64,000 nt of DNA from Gadus chalcogrammus (taxonomy: Eukaryota > Chordata > Actinopteri > Gadiformes > Gadidae), in contig NC_079427.1 in assembly GCF_026213295.1 (NCBI RefSeq), positions 34,504,846 to 34,568,845 on the forward strand, read 5' to 3'. Positions 33,506-44,149 of this stretch are shown here, piece after piece. Made by a program: the position numbers and the translations under genes. Position 1 is the stretch's first letter. Each line of letters begins with the position of its first letter. A model generated the notes under the pieces. That model worked only from the letters and a program-made list of their open reading frames with translations. It was not told where the DNA came from and ran no database searches.

Positions 33506-34166
33506 GGAACGTTTTTATATGCTGTTTCAATTATATCCTATCCTACATCAGTTAGCCTATCTGGACAGAAGGCTAGGCATATCCCTTTAAGAACAATTTA
33601 GACATCTGTATTTAGATCAATCTTTATTCGTGAAAAGATCATGCTATTAAGTATTTGGGTTTGTGTGTTTGTGCGTCAAATCGTTTTCAAAGCAGGGATA
33701 CATTGAATCCACTGCAGCCTCGAACTTCGCCAGCAGAGGTCACTGTCACTGAAGCTTCGAGTAATGAACCCATTTTCGAAACATTTGGCTCAACTGGTTC
33801 GATGCTTCATAAAAGCTTAATTTGCCCTGGGCTTAGGGCTACAAATGCAGAAGAGGTGCCTGAGATGGAGGGGTGGGCTCGGTGGTGGCAGAAGCCTCAA
33901 TGATCTCCTGAAAGAAATTATAACGAATGAGAAGGAATTATATGGCAGAACTGGGTGATATGGCCACATGTTATCTACAATTAGGGGTGTAACGGTACAC
34001 GTATTGTACCGAACCGTCACGGTACAGGCACTTCGGAGCGGTTAGAGGTGTACCTCGGTACGTAAATGTGGCGTACATAGCGTTAATATGGCGAAGGTAA
34101 AGGCTTGTTTTGCGATGCAGAATTTAAAACTTGAAGTCGGAGTTCCAGCCGGACCGTTTAGCCAAA

Positions 34167-34208
34167 GTATACTACTCCGACTCGGTAATCCGAGTCGGAG
34201 TAGTACAC
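34167..34208. repeat. Perfect 16-bp hairpin with extended stem
   Basis: TACTACTCCGACTCGG, loop TAAT, then the exact inverse; pairing continues for three more bases after one mismatch. It lies in the relic that begins with the hAT end at 33,984. Confidence 0.85.
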
Positions 34209-34309
34209 TAAACTTCCAAAGCTTTTCAAATCTTATTTGGTATTTTATTGGTCCTTAAGGTGCAAAGTAAACAATGTAAATGTATAGATCTTTATCTATA
34301 TCTATATGG

Positions 34310-35115
34310 ATAGATTACTTACTTAAAGCCAAAATGGCACTTATTCAATAATAAATTATATATCTGTCAAAGCAGAGGAATCAACAGTCTTGTTCCTCCG
34401 GCTGGAATCACCTCACCCTCGAGAATGGTCTCTCCGCACACGTGAACCAGGAGAGCCCTGAATGAGTGTGGAAGCATGCTTTTTAAAGCATGCTTCCCAC
34501 CTGCTCCTCAGGTGCTCCGCATTTCAATGATTGGCACCGATGTTCTTACTGGCGCCATCTGTCGGAAATCTGTGGTACACCGCCTCCACAACCTGCCCCC
34601 TTGGCCTCCAGGGGCGCTGTGCCAGAGACGGGTTGCCACACTCCTCCACCCTTTGATGAAGGCCCGGTGCACCTCTGACTGACCAGCAACCCGCGTCGAG
34701 GCTGGATAGGGTGTTGGCGTTGGTCCGCCCCGGCCAGTGTCCCCCCTGGAACCTGTAGGACCTCTTGCCGGAGCGGTAGTCCTGCCCGAAGCGTAGCAGC
34801 TCCTGCTGCCGGCGCAGCTTGTCCCGCACCCGCTGGATCCCGTACCGCTCACGCCGGCGCCCAAACCGGATGCGCTGCCGCTCACGCTCCAGGAACTGCA
34901 GCTCCAGGATCAGGTGCTGATCCTGGTGTGGAGAGACTGGTCTCTCCACACTCATTCAGGGCTCTCCTGGTTCGCGTGTGCGGAGAGACCAGTCTCGTGG
35001 GTGATGTGATTCCACCCGGAGGAAAAAGACTGTTGATTCCTCCAAAGCTGAGTTTTTTGGTTTGCTTTGTTAGATATATCATTTATGAATGAATAAAAGT
35101 GCAATTTTGGTTTAA
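34310..35115 (-). mobile_element. Unclassified foldback element, about 0.8 kb
   Basis: The left half to about 34,470 and the right half from about 34,955 are inverted copies: GAATCAACAGTCT, TCTCTCCGCACACGTGAACC and GAGAGCCCTGAATGAGTGTG on the left have their inverses at 34,955-35,040. Weaker pairing (CTTACTTAAA, GCACTT) extends to about 34,310 and 35,115. The centre holds an open frame on the minus strand. No TSD identified and the superfamily is unknown. Confidence 0.7.
34524..34955 (-). CDS. Arg-rich open frame inside the foldback, function unknown
   Basis: A 143-codon frame from ATG 34,955. Its start lies inside the right inverted repeat. The first half is Arg/Gln/Glu-rich and predicted helical (LELQFLERERQRIRFG, DKLRRQQELLRFGQDY); the second half has HWPGRTNANTLSSLDAG and VRGAPGLHQRVEEC. 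I do not recognise the protein. An overlapping frame (34,508-34,885) shows a Gly/Ser-rich alternative, so coding is not certain. It could be a gag-like or captured fragment. Confidence 0.3.
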   Translation of the reverse strand: MSVERPVSPHQDQHLILELQFLERERQRIRFGRRRERYGIQRVRDKLRRQQELLRFGQDYRSGKRSYRFQGGHWPGRTNANTLSSLDAGCWSVRGAPGLHQRVEECGNPSLAQRPWRPRGQVVEAVYHRFPTDGASKNIGANH

Positions 35116-36603
35116 GTAAGCTCCAGTTGCGGTGCTTATTGGAAGGAGGCGGGTCACTCACCAAGCCGGGTTGCCACAAGTTATACCAAAATAAATTGAT
35201 TGTTACTAAAATAAATGAAAGACACTGGATTGTCAAAAACCACATCACATTCTCCAAGCTACATGGCATTCTTAAAATAATAACTATTGAATTACTCGCA
35301 AGTGACAGTAGCTAATCTTCAAACCTGAGGTCCCTGGAACATATGGATATCATTGTAACCTTGTTCCGATTCAAAAAGACCACAACCTACAAGTTTCACG
35401 CCATCAATCGACATGCCGACATGGAAATATGTCAAGTACTGTCATGAACTATGATCAATGTTATAAATTTCGCTAGCAAGTTCCCTAGCTAGAGCCATGC
35501 ATACTAGTGATTTTGTGTTTATGCTTTTATAAAAAAAATCAATTCTACATTGAAACAACACAAGGATAATGCACTGGTCGTTTTTTTTAATGATTTTTAG
35601 CAAAGAAAACAATTACATTTGTGGTTTTCGATACTGTCGCATCTTTCGCCGCCATCTTGCCTAATATTTTTCTTGATTTTAATGTTTTTCGCATGGCATT
35701 GTGGGAAATGTCTCCCCATCTTACCCCTAACCCTCAATGAAACGACTATTGGGACAGCCCTACTCTACACGTGGACGCGCAAAAGTGAGGTGTAGGGCTA
35801 AAGGCCAATTTCTACCAGATCCGTCTCAGAAGTGTCACGGCAGTAAACGTTTGCCGCAGACAATAGATACCATTCTATTCAATGTAGGCTATTCCACTGG
35901 CTACGGTCTCGGCACGGCACAGAACCGTGTCTTTACACTTTGTTGCTCAAACTTAATATTACTCTACTCCTTGAGCCTCCCCAAATGTCTTGCGATATTG
36001 ATAATATAGTGTATATAAAACCGAATGCAGAGGGGGCCCCGTGCTGCATGTCAGAGAATGTCAGTGTATGGATACAGAAGAATTGGAAGCAGACATTTTG
36101 AAATTGGAAAAGGATTTTCAATAATCAAGGTCTAAAGAAGTACATTAGTTATTGGTAAATAAAAAACTTAGATACAATACTTTGCATACTTATAAAATTG
36201 AAAAAAAACATTCTGAGAAGCAAGCAAAGGTACTATGAATTGGGGGAGAAGACGCACAAAATTCTGTCTTCGCAACTGAGAAAATAAGAAAGCTCTAGGA
36301 TGATTAATTCAATCCAAACTGAAACAGGTTCTGTATCATATAACCCAACATAAATTAATGATGCATTCATTGCGAGTTTTACACACATTTGTACATTTCA
36401 TTGCAAGAGTAACATTGATGGATTTTTGTCCATGATTGCAATGCTCAAACTTGGCCAAGAAGATCAAAATAGTCTTGATCTGCCCTTTACACAAAAATGA
36501 ATTGGAAAAGCTCTGGGCTCATTACACAACCCAGTCTCACCAATATGCGTACAGATCGCACGGTTTGACACTTTCAAAATGCGTGCAGTACATACGCCAA
36601 ATG
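35116..36603. other. Non-coding stretch with one transposon end
   Basis: The sequence before 35,760 (GGCATTGTGGGAAATGTCTC then CTATTGGGACAGCCC) is the right terminus of a DNA transposon of the GGGCTGTCCCAAT type. No left partner was found. The rest is AT-rich without open frames or recognised repeats. Confidence 0.5.
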
Positions 36604-37210
36604 ACCATTTCGCGTGCATATGATACGCAAAACCCAGCATTAACTACTGTGGAGGGCGGATACGTCCATTTCGCGTGCATATGATACGCAAAACCCAGCA
36701 TTAACTGAATGGGAAATGCAATATTTTAGGACAGATTCACCATTAAACGTGTTTCTAATGACATTTCTAGCGAGAAATGTACTTTTTCCTTGAATAATCT
36801 TCAGTCAGTGAATGTGTATGATCTTTATTAATCTTTATTATCTGAATGGGAAATGCAATATTTTAGGACCGATTCACCGTTAAACGTGTTTCTAATAACA
36901 TTTCTAGCGAGAAATATACTTTTTACTTGCATAATCTTCAGTCTGTGATTGTGTCTGATCTTTAGTTTTATAGTTATTAGGAAGATTTTATCGGCTCGCT
37001 CGCATGTTTCAATGACGTCAGGTTGTTAGGGACGCTGCTTTCGCTAAACTAGCAGCTCACGTGTTTCCTGCGTTTGTGTTATTAAACCGTTACTTTATGT
37101 AACTTTTAATCATCTTGTTAGAAACACGTATATCTGAGAGCCAACCCAGTCGCCAAAAGCATACGTTGACAGTGTACGTTTTCGTGAACACTGGATTACG
37201 TCGCATTTCA

Positions 37211-37271
<61 letters not shown>

Positions 37272-37731
37272 ACACACACACTGCATTTCGCTGCTAAATA
37301 AATAAATAAATACTAAGGCAGAATAAAGAATAAATTCATTTATTATTATTCAACTTCAACATGTGTTATTACAGTATAGTGGTGGAGGGATGACGTATGT
37401 TGGCCAACCCGGAAGTGAGCGTCGCCCTGGGTTCCCTTGACAAAAAGCCAACGGGTTTTTCCATTTGTTTTTGGATTATTGCAGAAAAATTAGCATCTTT
37501 GAAGCACCTCCTCAAAAACTGAAAATAAATAAAAATAACTGTGCTCCAAAGAAAGAAATGTAAACCAATGCATTCCGAATGGGAGTGTTTCTCCGATTTT
37601 TCAATGCTACACAGAACGAAATGTAAACCCATGCAAATAAAGACTTCATGGTCATAATAATTTAAATATCATTAATCTCCTGAGGGTGGTGTTCTATTTT
37701 TTTCAACGGGGCTGCATCCAGTCATTTGACC
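36604..37731 (-). repeat. Family A interspersed repeat, copy 2
   Basis: Reverse orientation relative to copy 1: the AACACGTTTAACGGTGAATC block (about 36,880), the GTTACATAAAGTAACGGTTT block (about 37,085-37,105) and the microsatellite at 37,212 come in inverse order. At its left edge CCATTTCGCGTGCATATGAT is duplicated (36,604 and 36,669). It ends near 37,731, next to the L1-like LINE. Confidence 0.75.
37212..37281. repeat. CA microsatellite in family A
   Basis: About 34 CA units with one CC interruption, at the same position in family A as the other copies' GT tracts. Confidence 0.9.
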
Positions 37732-37799
37732 GGCTAAAGTGGCCATATTTATTGTGTGTATAAGTGTTGGCCAAGTTTGGGTTTGGCCCATTATTTATT

Positions 37800-38266
37800 A
37801 GTTGGGTTTAAACTCTATACCATAAACCCCAGGCAAAAATTAGTACCAATGGACAGATTTCATCCACATTCCCTTTAGGTAGATCAAGTCGACAGGGATG
37901 CCCTCTGTCTCCAGCACTTTTTGTCTTGGCAATTGAGCCTTTAGCTGAAACAATTAGACAAGATCCTGACGTAAAGGGCGTTCAGGTGGGTCAGACAGTT
38001 CATAAAATTTATCTTCTGGCAGATTATGTTATTTTGTGCTTAAAATATCCTGGTAACACTCTTTCCAAATTACAAACCGTACTTATTACTTATGGTAATA
38101 ATTCAGGCTATAAGGTGAATTTGGAAAGAAGGGAAATTATTCAATTGACAAATTTTGATCACTTCAAACTCCAGTGCACAAGTCCATTTAGGTGGCCTAT
38201 GGATGGTATAAAATACCTTGGGATATTTGTAGACAACAACCTCAAAAACTTGTACAAATTGAATTA
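37800..38266 (+). pseudogene. L1-like LINE ORF2, segment 1 (RT)
   Basis: Reads TNGQISSTFPLGRSSRQG, CPLSPALFVLAIEPLAE, then LADYVILCL where an active copy would have the ADD of the RT catalytic site, then GIKYLGIFV. The Asp-Asp pair is changed to Asp-Tyr, so the enzyme was dead. It runs to NYLP, where a hAT breaks it. The frame continues at 39,391, 50,888 and 63,826. 5' end absent. Confidence 0.88.
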
Positions 38267-38587
38267 CCTCACACGAGGGATGGGCATTCGATTAAGTTGT
38301 CTTAGTCGATCGTCGGGAGAATTAATGATCAATTAATCGTTTTATATTTTACATTAAAATTAAAAAAAAGATTATATTCAAAATGAAATGAAAATCCTCA
38401 TTGGGATCTTTATTATTAGATGAACAACTCAGTTAAACCAGATCCGTTCAATAGATATGCGCTACTCTGCTCTAAGCAACGGAGCATGCAGCTCGAAGCC
38501 GGTGCTCATAAACATAACTAAAAATAAACACAACCCTAGTTTCTTCCCAAAATAATAACAATGATAATATAAAAAAAAAAAATCATG

Positions 38588-38870
38588 TTATAACTTAACC
38601 AACCAGTCTACGGATTTTTGTTCAGAAAGATGAGCATGTTGACATGCTCTGGGGTCAGACGAGACCGCAGCCTGGTGACCGTCAGTCCAGCCGCCGAAAA
38701 CACCCGCTCTGAGTGGACCGACGTTGCCAGTGATGCACAAATACCTCCGTGCTAACTTCGCAAGGCGGGGGAACGACTTTCCACAATCCAGGGGCTCAGG
38801 AAGTTCTTTATTTCTGCTTCGATGCAAACCTCGCCTTGAGTGGTAGGCCTATAGTGCTCCCCAAGAAATC
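38588..38870 (-). pseudogene. hAT transposase C-terminal dimerisation region
   Basis: Reads [16 protein letters not shown], then (other frame) [15 protein letters not shown] and [15 protein letters not shown]. These are the hallmarks of the hAT C-terminal dimerisation domain; the SERVFS motif is diagnostic. A frameshift after YLCIT breaks it. The N-terminal half and catalytic residues are deleted. Confidence 0.85.
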
Positions 38871-38937
38871 ATTTTTTAAATCATAATGGTCCAACACCAG
38901 ACTTCGCCGTGGCCTCGTCCGCTTCATGATTACATCG

Positions 38938-39252
38938 CTGTGTTCCAATATCCATACTATCCGTACTTACTAGCCTAGGTTTGAGTACGTAGGGCGTTCC
39001 GATTCAGATCGGGCGAAAATAAGTGTACTGAAAACGGTCAAAACACGAAGTGTGTCGCGATGTACACTTTTCGTACTCAACGGCAGCCATCTTAGCTACA
39101 TAGCGGAAGAGGGCGGAGCCATGCTGAGCCAAAGTCGGCGCATTTTCCACATAGCCTGCATTAATAGTCATTTTATAGTTTTTATAGCTTTTTGTAGCTG
39201 CTAGGCGCAAAGAGTTCACCGTTCAAAGCGGGATGTTTATTGCGGGGGAGGA
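38938..39252. mobile_element. Family D MITE, copy 3 (right end lost)
   Basis: Left end GCTGTGTTCCAATATCCATAC, then the shared TACTTACTAGCC, TGAGCCAAAGTCGGCGCA and GGGGGAGGAGCC blocks. No right terminus before the hAT's own sequence resumes. The same arrangement in the hAT at 62,422 suggests the MITE entered a common ancestor of the two hAT copies. Confidence 0.75.
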
Positions 39253-39390
39253 GCCGCAAATTTAAATATTAACCGTGTGGTAAAATGTTTAATTGCACAC
39301 TGCAGTAGTTTAATCGATGAAAAATGTACGTAATTAACGAAATTCTTAACGATCAATTAGTCGATTGTCGATTAATCATGCCCATCCCTA

Positions 39391-39806
39391 CCTCCCACTG
39401 CTCAGTAAGCTTGAGGAGGATTTACGTAGATGGGTGGGCCTTCCTCTCACCTTGATTGGCAGAGTTAATTCTATTAAAATGAATGTACAACCGAGATTGC
39501 AATATCTGTTTCAATCCCTGCCCATTCCATTGCCACGATCCTTCTTCAAAGCTCTCAATAGATATGTCAGACAATTTTTATGGAATTGTATTTAAAACAT
39601 AATTGTTTTATGGGTATCCATTGGAAAGCTAACATGGGACTATGGCTCAGGGGGAGCAAATTTTAAAAACTACTACTTGGCAGCTCAAAAGAGGTTAATC
39701 TCATCCTTTTTTCAGGGCAGTGATGCCCCTTCTTCGACACAAATCGGACCGCACCCCCGATAGAAAAGGTCCACAGTGACTTCATTTATAAGTGTAACCA
39801 ACTGTA
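39391..39806 (+). pseudogene. L1-like LINE ORF2, segment 2
   Basis: LLSKLEEDLRRWVGLPL, TLIGRVNSIKMNVQPRLQYL, FFKALNRYVRQFLWN: the conserved region after the RT domain of L1-type ORF2. After a stop the frame is still recognisable to FFQGSDAP near 39,735 and weakly to 39,800. Broken at 39,807 by the 11-kb block. Confidence 0.85.
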
Positions 39807-39932
39807 TTGTTAAAGGTAATATAACACAATGCAGTAGTGTTGCATTAATTCCAGGTTATAAGGAGACTGGCTTGTATTCTTTAAAGAACTCTGATAAAAG
39901 GAATAACACACAGACACAGTGAGACACGTTTG

Positions 39933-40008
39933 TTGAGGGGGGGGGGGGGGGGGGACACGTTTGCAGGGGGGGGGGACACGTTTGTTGAGGGGGGGGACAC
40001 GCTCGACA
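39933..40008. repeat. G-run minisatellite, left arm
   Basis: Three units of GACACGTTTG followed by runs of 8-19 G. The inverse of the larger C-run array at 49,828. Potential G-quadruplex. Confidence 0.9.
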
Positions 40009-40621
40009 ACGAGAGTTGGTTTTTATTGATTGCTCGACAACGAGAGTTGGTTTTTATTGAACGAGACTTCAACACGGAACACCTGCACGAAACGATGGTC
40101 ACGTCACTCTCGGTGACGGTGTCGACAACAATGAACACACGAACAATGAACACACGAACAATGAACATGTTAATAGAACAACACACAACCACATAACATC
40201 CCGAACCGATTAAACCCACTTAATCCTAACAACAAAACAAATTAACAAAAGCCCCTTTTGTCAACTGACAACCCCAATTCCCAGAATCCCCTGCAGCTCC
40301 GGAACACGGCGTCCACAGCCGTGGTCGCCACAATATATAGATTTTTTCATTTTACATTCCCCTCGCCTTGGAGCAAAGCCTGACGCCTCGTTTCCACATA
40401 CGTACATTCTCGTATGCGATCCAACCGTCTCCGACCGAAAGTCCATTCATTCCTATGTGATTCTCCGTAATGTCCGTTTTTCCTCCGAGACTCCTCCCCT
40501 CTGTAAAATTCTGTCCGGTATGTCCGTAATATACGTTCAAAAAATTTAACTTTCGCCGTCGTTTTACGGAGATACCGTATGAAAGTTTTTATGTTTTTCA
40601 CAAAACTTGTAGGCTAAGTAC

Positions 40622-40710
40622 CTTGCAGGCCAAACTCCTCAGCGATCTCTTTCCAAGCCTGTTGGTTTTGTTTTTATCTCTGTATATGTCGATCCTCATG
40701 TTCCAAAGTA
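40622..40710 (-). pseudogene. Harbinger MADF-domain remnant
   Basis: Reads IYRDKNKT then QAWKEIAEEFGLQ and ends at a donor AAG|GTACTT. YRD+NK and AW+EIAEE are the second and third helix signature of MADF, the DNA-binding domain of the Harbinger partner protein. The first helix was replaced by the LINE junction at about 40,715. Confidence 0.7.
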
Positions 40711-40726
40711 CCGGTCTCCTATCCGC

Positions 40727-41680
40727 TTATCCGGGGTCGGGTCGCGGGGGGAGCAGCTCATGCAGGGGGCCCCAGACTTCCCTTTCCCGGGCCACATTGA
40801 CCAATTCTGACGGGGGGATCCCGAGGCGTTCCCAGGCCAGTGTTGAGATATAATCTCTCCAACTAGTCCTGGGTCTTCCCCGAGGTCTCCTCCCCACTGG
40901 ACGTGCCTGAAACACCTCCCAAGGAAGGTGGACCAGGACCAAGGACCTCCCCTTACCAGATACCCGAACCACCTCAGCTGACTCCTTTCTAAGTAAAGGA
41001 GCAGCGGCTCTAATCCGAGTTAGGGAGACGCCAGCCACCCTTCTGAGAAAACTCATCTCGGCCGCTTGTACCCGCGATCTCGTCCTTTCGGTCATCACCC
41101 AGCCCTCATGACCATAGGTGAGGATAGGAACGAAGATCGACCGGTAGATCGAGAACTGCGGTCAAGTGAGCCACCATTCGTCCATCCGCGGTTAAGCCAG
41201 CCGTCACACAAAATCTTCGTGCGCCTCTACTCTAAACAACCTTTGTGCGGTATCTCGCAACGTTCTCAAAATAAAAGCCTTCACCTACGGTTGTGTGTTT
41301 GTGTGGATCGCTGCAAACGCTATCGGCGTGAAAACGTCCACAACAAAAAAGGGTTTTCAAAGGACCAAGCATGCACGTGAGGTTTTCAAAGGAGATAACA
41401 CACAAAGGCTGTTCAGAGTAGAGGCGCACGAAGATTTTGTGTGACGGCTGGCTTAACCGCGGATGGACGAATGACGGCTCACTTGACCGCAGTGATCGAG
41501 AGCTTTGCCTTGCGACTCAGCTCTCTTTTCGTCACAACGGTGCGGTAAAGCGAACGCAATACCGCCCCCGCTGCTCCGATTCTCCGGCCAATCTCACGCT
41601 CCATAATACCCTCACTCGCGAACAAGACCCCGAGGTACTTGAACTCCTTCATTTGGGCACTCATTTCCTACCAGGAGTAA
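40727..41680 (-). pseudogene. Non-LTR retrotransposon ORF, C-terminal fragment
   Basis: Reads FKYLGVLFASEGIMEREIG, RSLYRTVVTKRELSRKAKLS, then after the family G insertion MTERTRSRVQAAEMSFLRRV, GRRPRGRPRTSWRDYI and LAWERLGIPPSELV. This is the region after the RT domain of a very common fish LINE; I do not assign the clade. There is no full 5' part, and the usual short-repeat tail is missing at 40,720, so it may have been captured or truncated inside the Harbinger element. Confidence 0.82.
41155..41493. mobile_element. Family G long-TIR element, short copy (339 bp)
   Basis: Ends ACTGCGGTCAAGTGAGCC and GGCTCACTTGACCGCAGT, nearly all TIR. Flanked by GATCGAGA at 41,147-41,154 and 41,494-41,501. 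It splits the LINE ORF between KLS and MTER. Same termini as the 2-kb copy at 24,194, whose internal array it lacks. Confidence 0.93.
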
Positions 41681-42338
41681 ACAATCCGCTGATTTCTCCT
41701 AACATCTTTTGTCCGTAAATAAATTCATGCCAGTACGTAAAACACTAGCGACTCCTTCCGTAAATTTACGGAAGCACGGACACGAAAAACATACGTATGT
41801 GGAAACGAGGCGTGACCCCGAAAACTTTTTCTTCTCCATTCGAAATTAATGGGGGAATAGCACCAACAGGGGGCCATACGTTCTCCTAGCATTTGGTGAA
41901 ATTGTTACGTAGCCTATATTAATCTTTATTATCTGAATGGGAAATGCAATATTTTAGGACCGATTCACCGTTAAACGTGTTTCTAATAACATTTCTAGCG
42001 AGAAATATACTTTTTACTTGCATAATCTCCAGTCAGTGATTGTGTCTGATCTTTAGTTTTATAGTTATTAGGAAGATTTTATCGCTTCGCTCGCATGTTT
42101 CAAACAACGTCAGGTTTTGTTAAGGGGGAAGCTGCTTTCGCTAAACTAGAGCTGACGTGTTCCTGCTGGGTTTGTCCTTGTGTATTAAACCGTTACTTTA
42201 TGTAACTTTTAATGTATCAATCTTGTTAGAAAACACGTATTCTGAAGCCAACACAGTCGCCAAAGCATACGTTGGGACAGTTGTACGTTTCGTGAACACT
42301 GGTTACGTCGCATTCCAACATAAAATGCGTGTTCTAAC

Positions 42339-42358
42339 ACACACACACACGCACACAC

Positions 42359-42437
<79 letters not shown>
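42339..42437. repeat. CA microsatellite in the left arm
   Basis: About 45 CA units with two interruptions; the inverse GT tract in the right arm is at 46,208. Confidence 0.9.
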
Positions 42438-42440
<3 letters not shown>

Positions 42441-44149
42441 AACGGTGCATTTCGCTGCTAAAACAACAACAAAAAAGTATTCCCTCAAAGATATTACTTT
42501 CAAAAACATTGGCAAAATGGCCCAATAATATATATTTATTGGGATGCTTTCTAGGGAAATTGGCGTGAATCTAATTGAACGGTATGTGGGCAGCACGTTT
42601 TTTGCAGGACCTGGCAAATTTCAATATCATTAATCTCCTGAGTGTGTTGGGTGGTATTCTATTTTTTTCAACGGGGCTGCATCCAGTCACTTGACCGTCA
42701 TGGTTGCTATGGTGGTTGCTATCGACCGCCCCTCTAATCCTTACATGGCTCGAAAAACCACGCGGAAAAGGAGCTGCCGTATATTGTGTTGTTTTTGTCG
42801 GAAACTGGGGTCCGACGGGTAAAAAATAGACAGATATTCCGAGGTATCCTTAAAAGGCAGCTTGGATGTTTTTATTTTCTGCAGTTTAGACTTCTTCTAT
42901 AACCTATTTTTGAAAGCAAAACACCAAGCTCATTGATTTAACGAGGCAGGGTTATTTGAAACAATTTATTAAATAAATATTTGTGAGAGGTCATTCCTTC
43001 TCCTGAGTTTGCTTCCTATTTATGTCTAGTGTTCAACCCTACTGTCCACAAGCATCACCCCCCGCCCCACCTCCCCATATGGATTTGGAGAATTTTTGCC
43101 ACGTCCCAGTGGTGGAGGTATCATTTATATGAAAGAGGATATTCAATTATACTACAATGATCAATTAGGAGGCCGAAGCCCTAAAGGAAGTGATGCAATA
43201 GGTGACTGAGTCGACAACATTTAAGTAAGCTGGGGTCTCTTATATATCAAAGGGGGTCTCAAAGGACGCAAACGCTTCAACCTGTGGCTCCAGCCCTACA
43301 GGAATGACTCAGCAAGTGCTCCATCTCGTTGCACCTGCACCCAGCGGCTCGCTTGCAAGATTTTGGCCTGAAGTTCTTCCCAGACCTAAACCGTAGCCAT
43401 CCAACCTGCATATCTGAGAATCAGGCCTCTCTTTAATAATGACAAAAAGTTATGAGAGAAATACACATTAACTTTTGACGTGGTGCCGTCTCCTTTTGAC
43501 CTTTTGAACCCAGACTTCTGGGGGAATAGCTGAATCAATTCATTAGTCAATCAGAAGCATGTAAATATCTTCCCGGTGGCGTAAGAGGGAGGTGTCCTTC
43601 AACATCTACGCTTCCAGGCGATTGCAACGGTGCCACACATGAGCATATTCGAACATGTTTAATGGTAGTAATTAGCTGTCGAAAATTGGAGGCCTTAATC
43701 AATAATGAGCAGCTATTGATTTGCTTCCCGATAGAAATTTGTGACAAATGACATGTTATTTAGCATCTACACGTTGAGCTGAGTCCAATGACACCGAGCA
43801 TGACACTCTAGAAAATGGTAACATGTATTTTACATGGTACACCTAGGTCTAGGACATGATCTCGGTGTGGCAAGAGGACGAGCTTGATCTTATTGGACTC
43901 AGCTTAACGTGTAGATGCTAAATAACATGTAATTTGTCAAAAATCTCCATCGGGAAGCAAATCTATAGCTGGTCATTATTGATAAAGGCCTCCAAAATCG
44001 ACAGCTAATTACTACCCCGAAACATATTCAAATATGATCATATGTGGCACTGTTACAATATGTGGCACTGCCTCGAAACGTAGATGTCAAAGGACACCTT
44101 GTTTGCCCCGTTACGCGACCGGGAAGATATTTTCATACTTCTAATGGAT

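Larger units (their letters stand above)
32690..34309. other. Transposon relics with no supported gene
   Basis: CACTGAAGCTTCGATACGTGC at 33,050 and CACTGAAGCTTCGAGTAATG at 33,747 look like the subterminal parts of one decayed element. A hAT-type left end (TAGGGGTGTAACGGTACACG) starts at 33,984 without a visible partner. Separate entries cover the tRNA-like fragment and the hairpin. Confidence 0.45.
38275..39390 (-). mobile_element. hAT element in the L1, TAGGGATGGGC ends
   Basis: Ends GAGGGATGGGCATTCGATTAA and TTAATCATGCCCATCCCTA are trimmed hAT termini. Flanks CCTCACAC (38,267-38,274) and CCTCCCAC (39,391-39,398) form an 8-bp duplication with one change. It splits the L1 frame exactly, NYLP on the left and LLSKLEED on the right. 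It keeps only the transposase C-terminus and carries a family D MITE. Confidence 0.85.
40384..41812 (-). mobile_element. Harbinger element in the left arm (TGA duplication)
   Basis: Ends CGCCTCGTTTCCACATACGT and ACGTATGTGGAAACGAGGCG are exact inverses, flanked by TGA (40,381-40,383 and 41,813-41,815). The right arm shows the empty site: GGGGTCAGGCTTTGC with one TCA at 49,459-49,461. TNA fits Harbinger, and a MADF gene remnant on the minus strand supports it. A LINE fragment makes up most of its interior. Confidence 0.88.
39925..43800 (-). repeat. Giant inverted repeat, left arm
   Basis: Pairs with the right arm block by block: 43,540-43,795 with 43,880-44,140; 43,250-43,395 with 44,830-44,995; 42,960-43,200 with 45,005-45,255; 42,640-42,955 with 45,275-45,590; 41,815-42,075 with 49,080-49,450; 40,255-40,380 with 49,460-49,585. 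By eye, roughly nine bases in ten match. It carries a Harbinger element (40,384) that the right arm lacks. Confidence 0.88.

Noticed and set aside
42157..42617. Frames rich in His-Thr or Cys-Val at 42 kb
   Set aside because: Microsatellite translation in the left arm; no conserved flanks.
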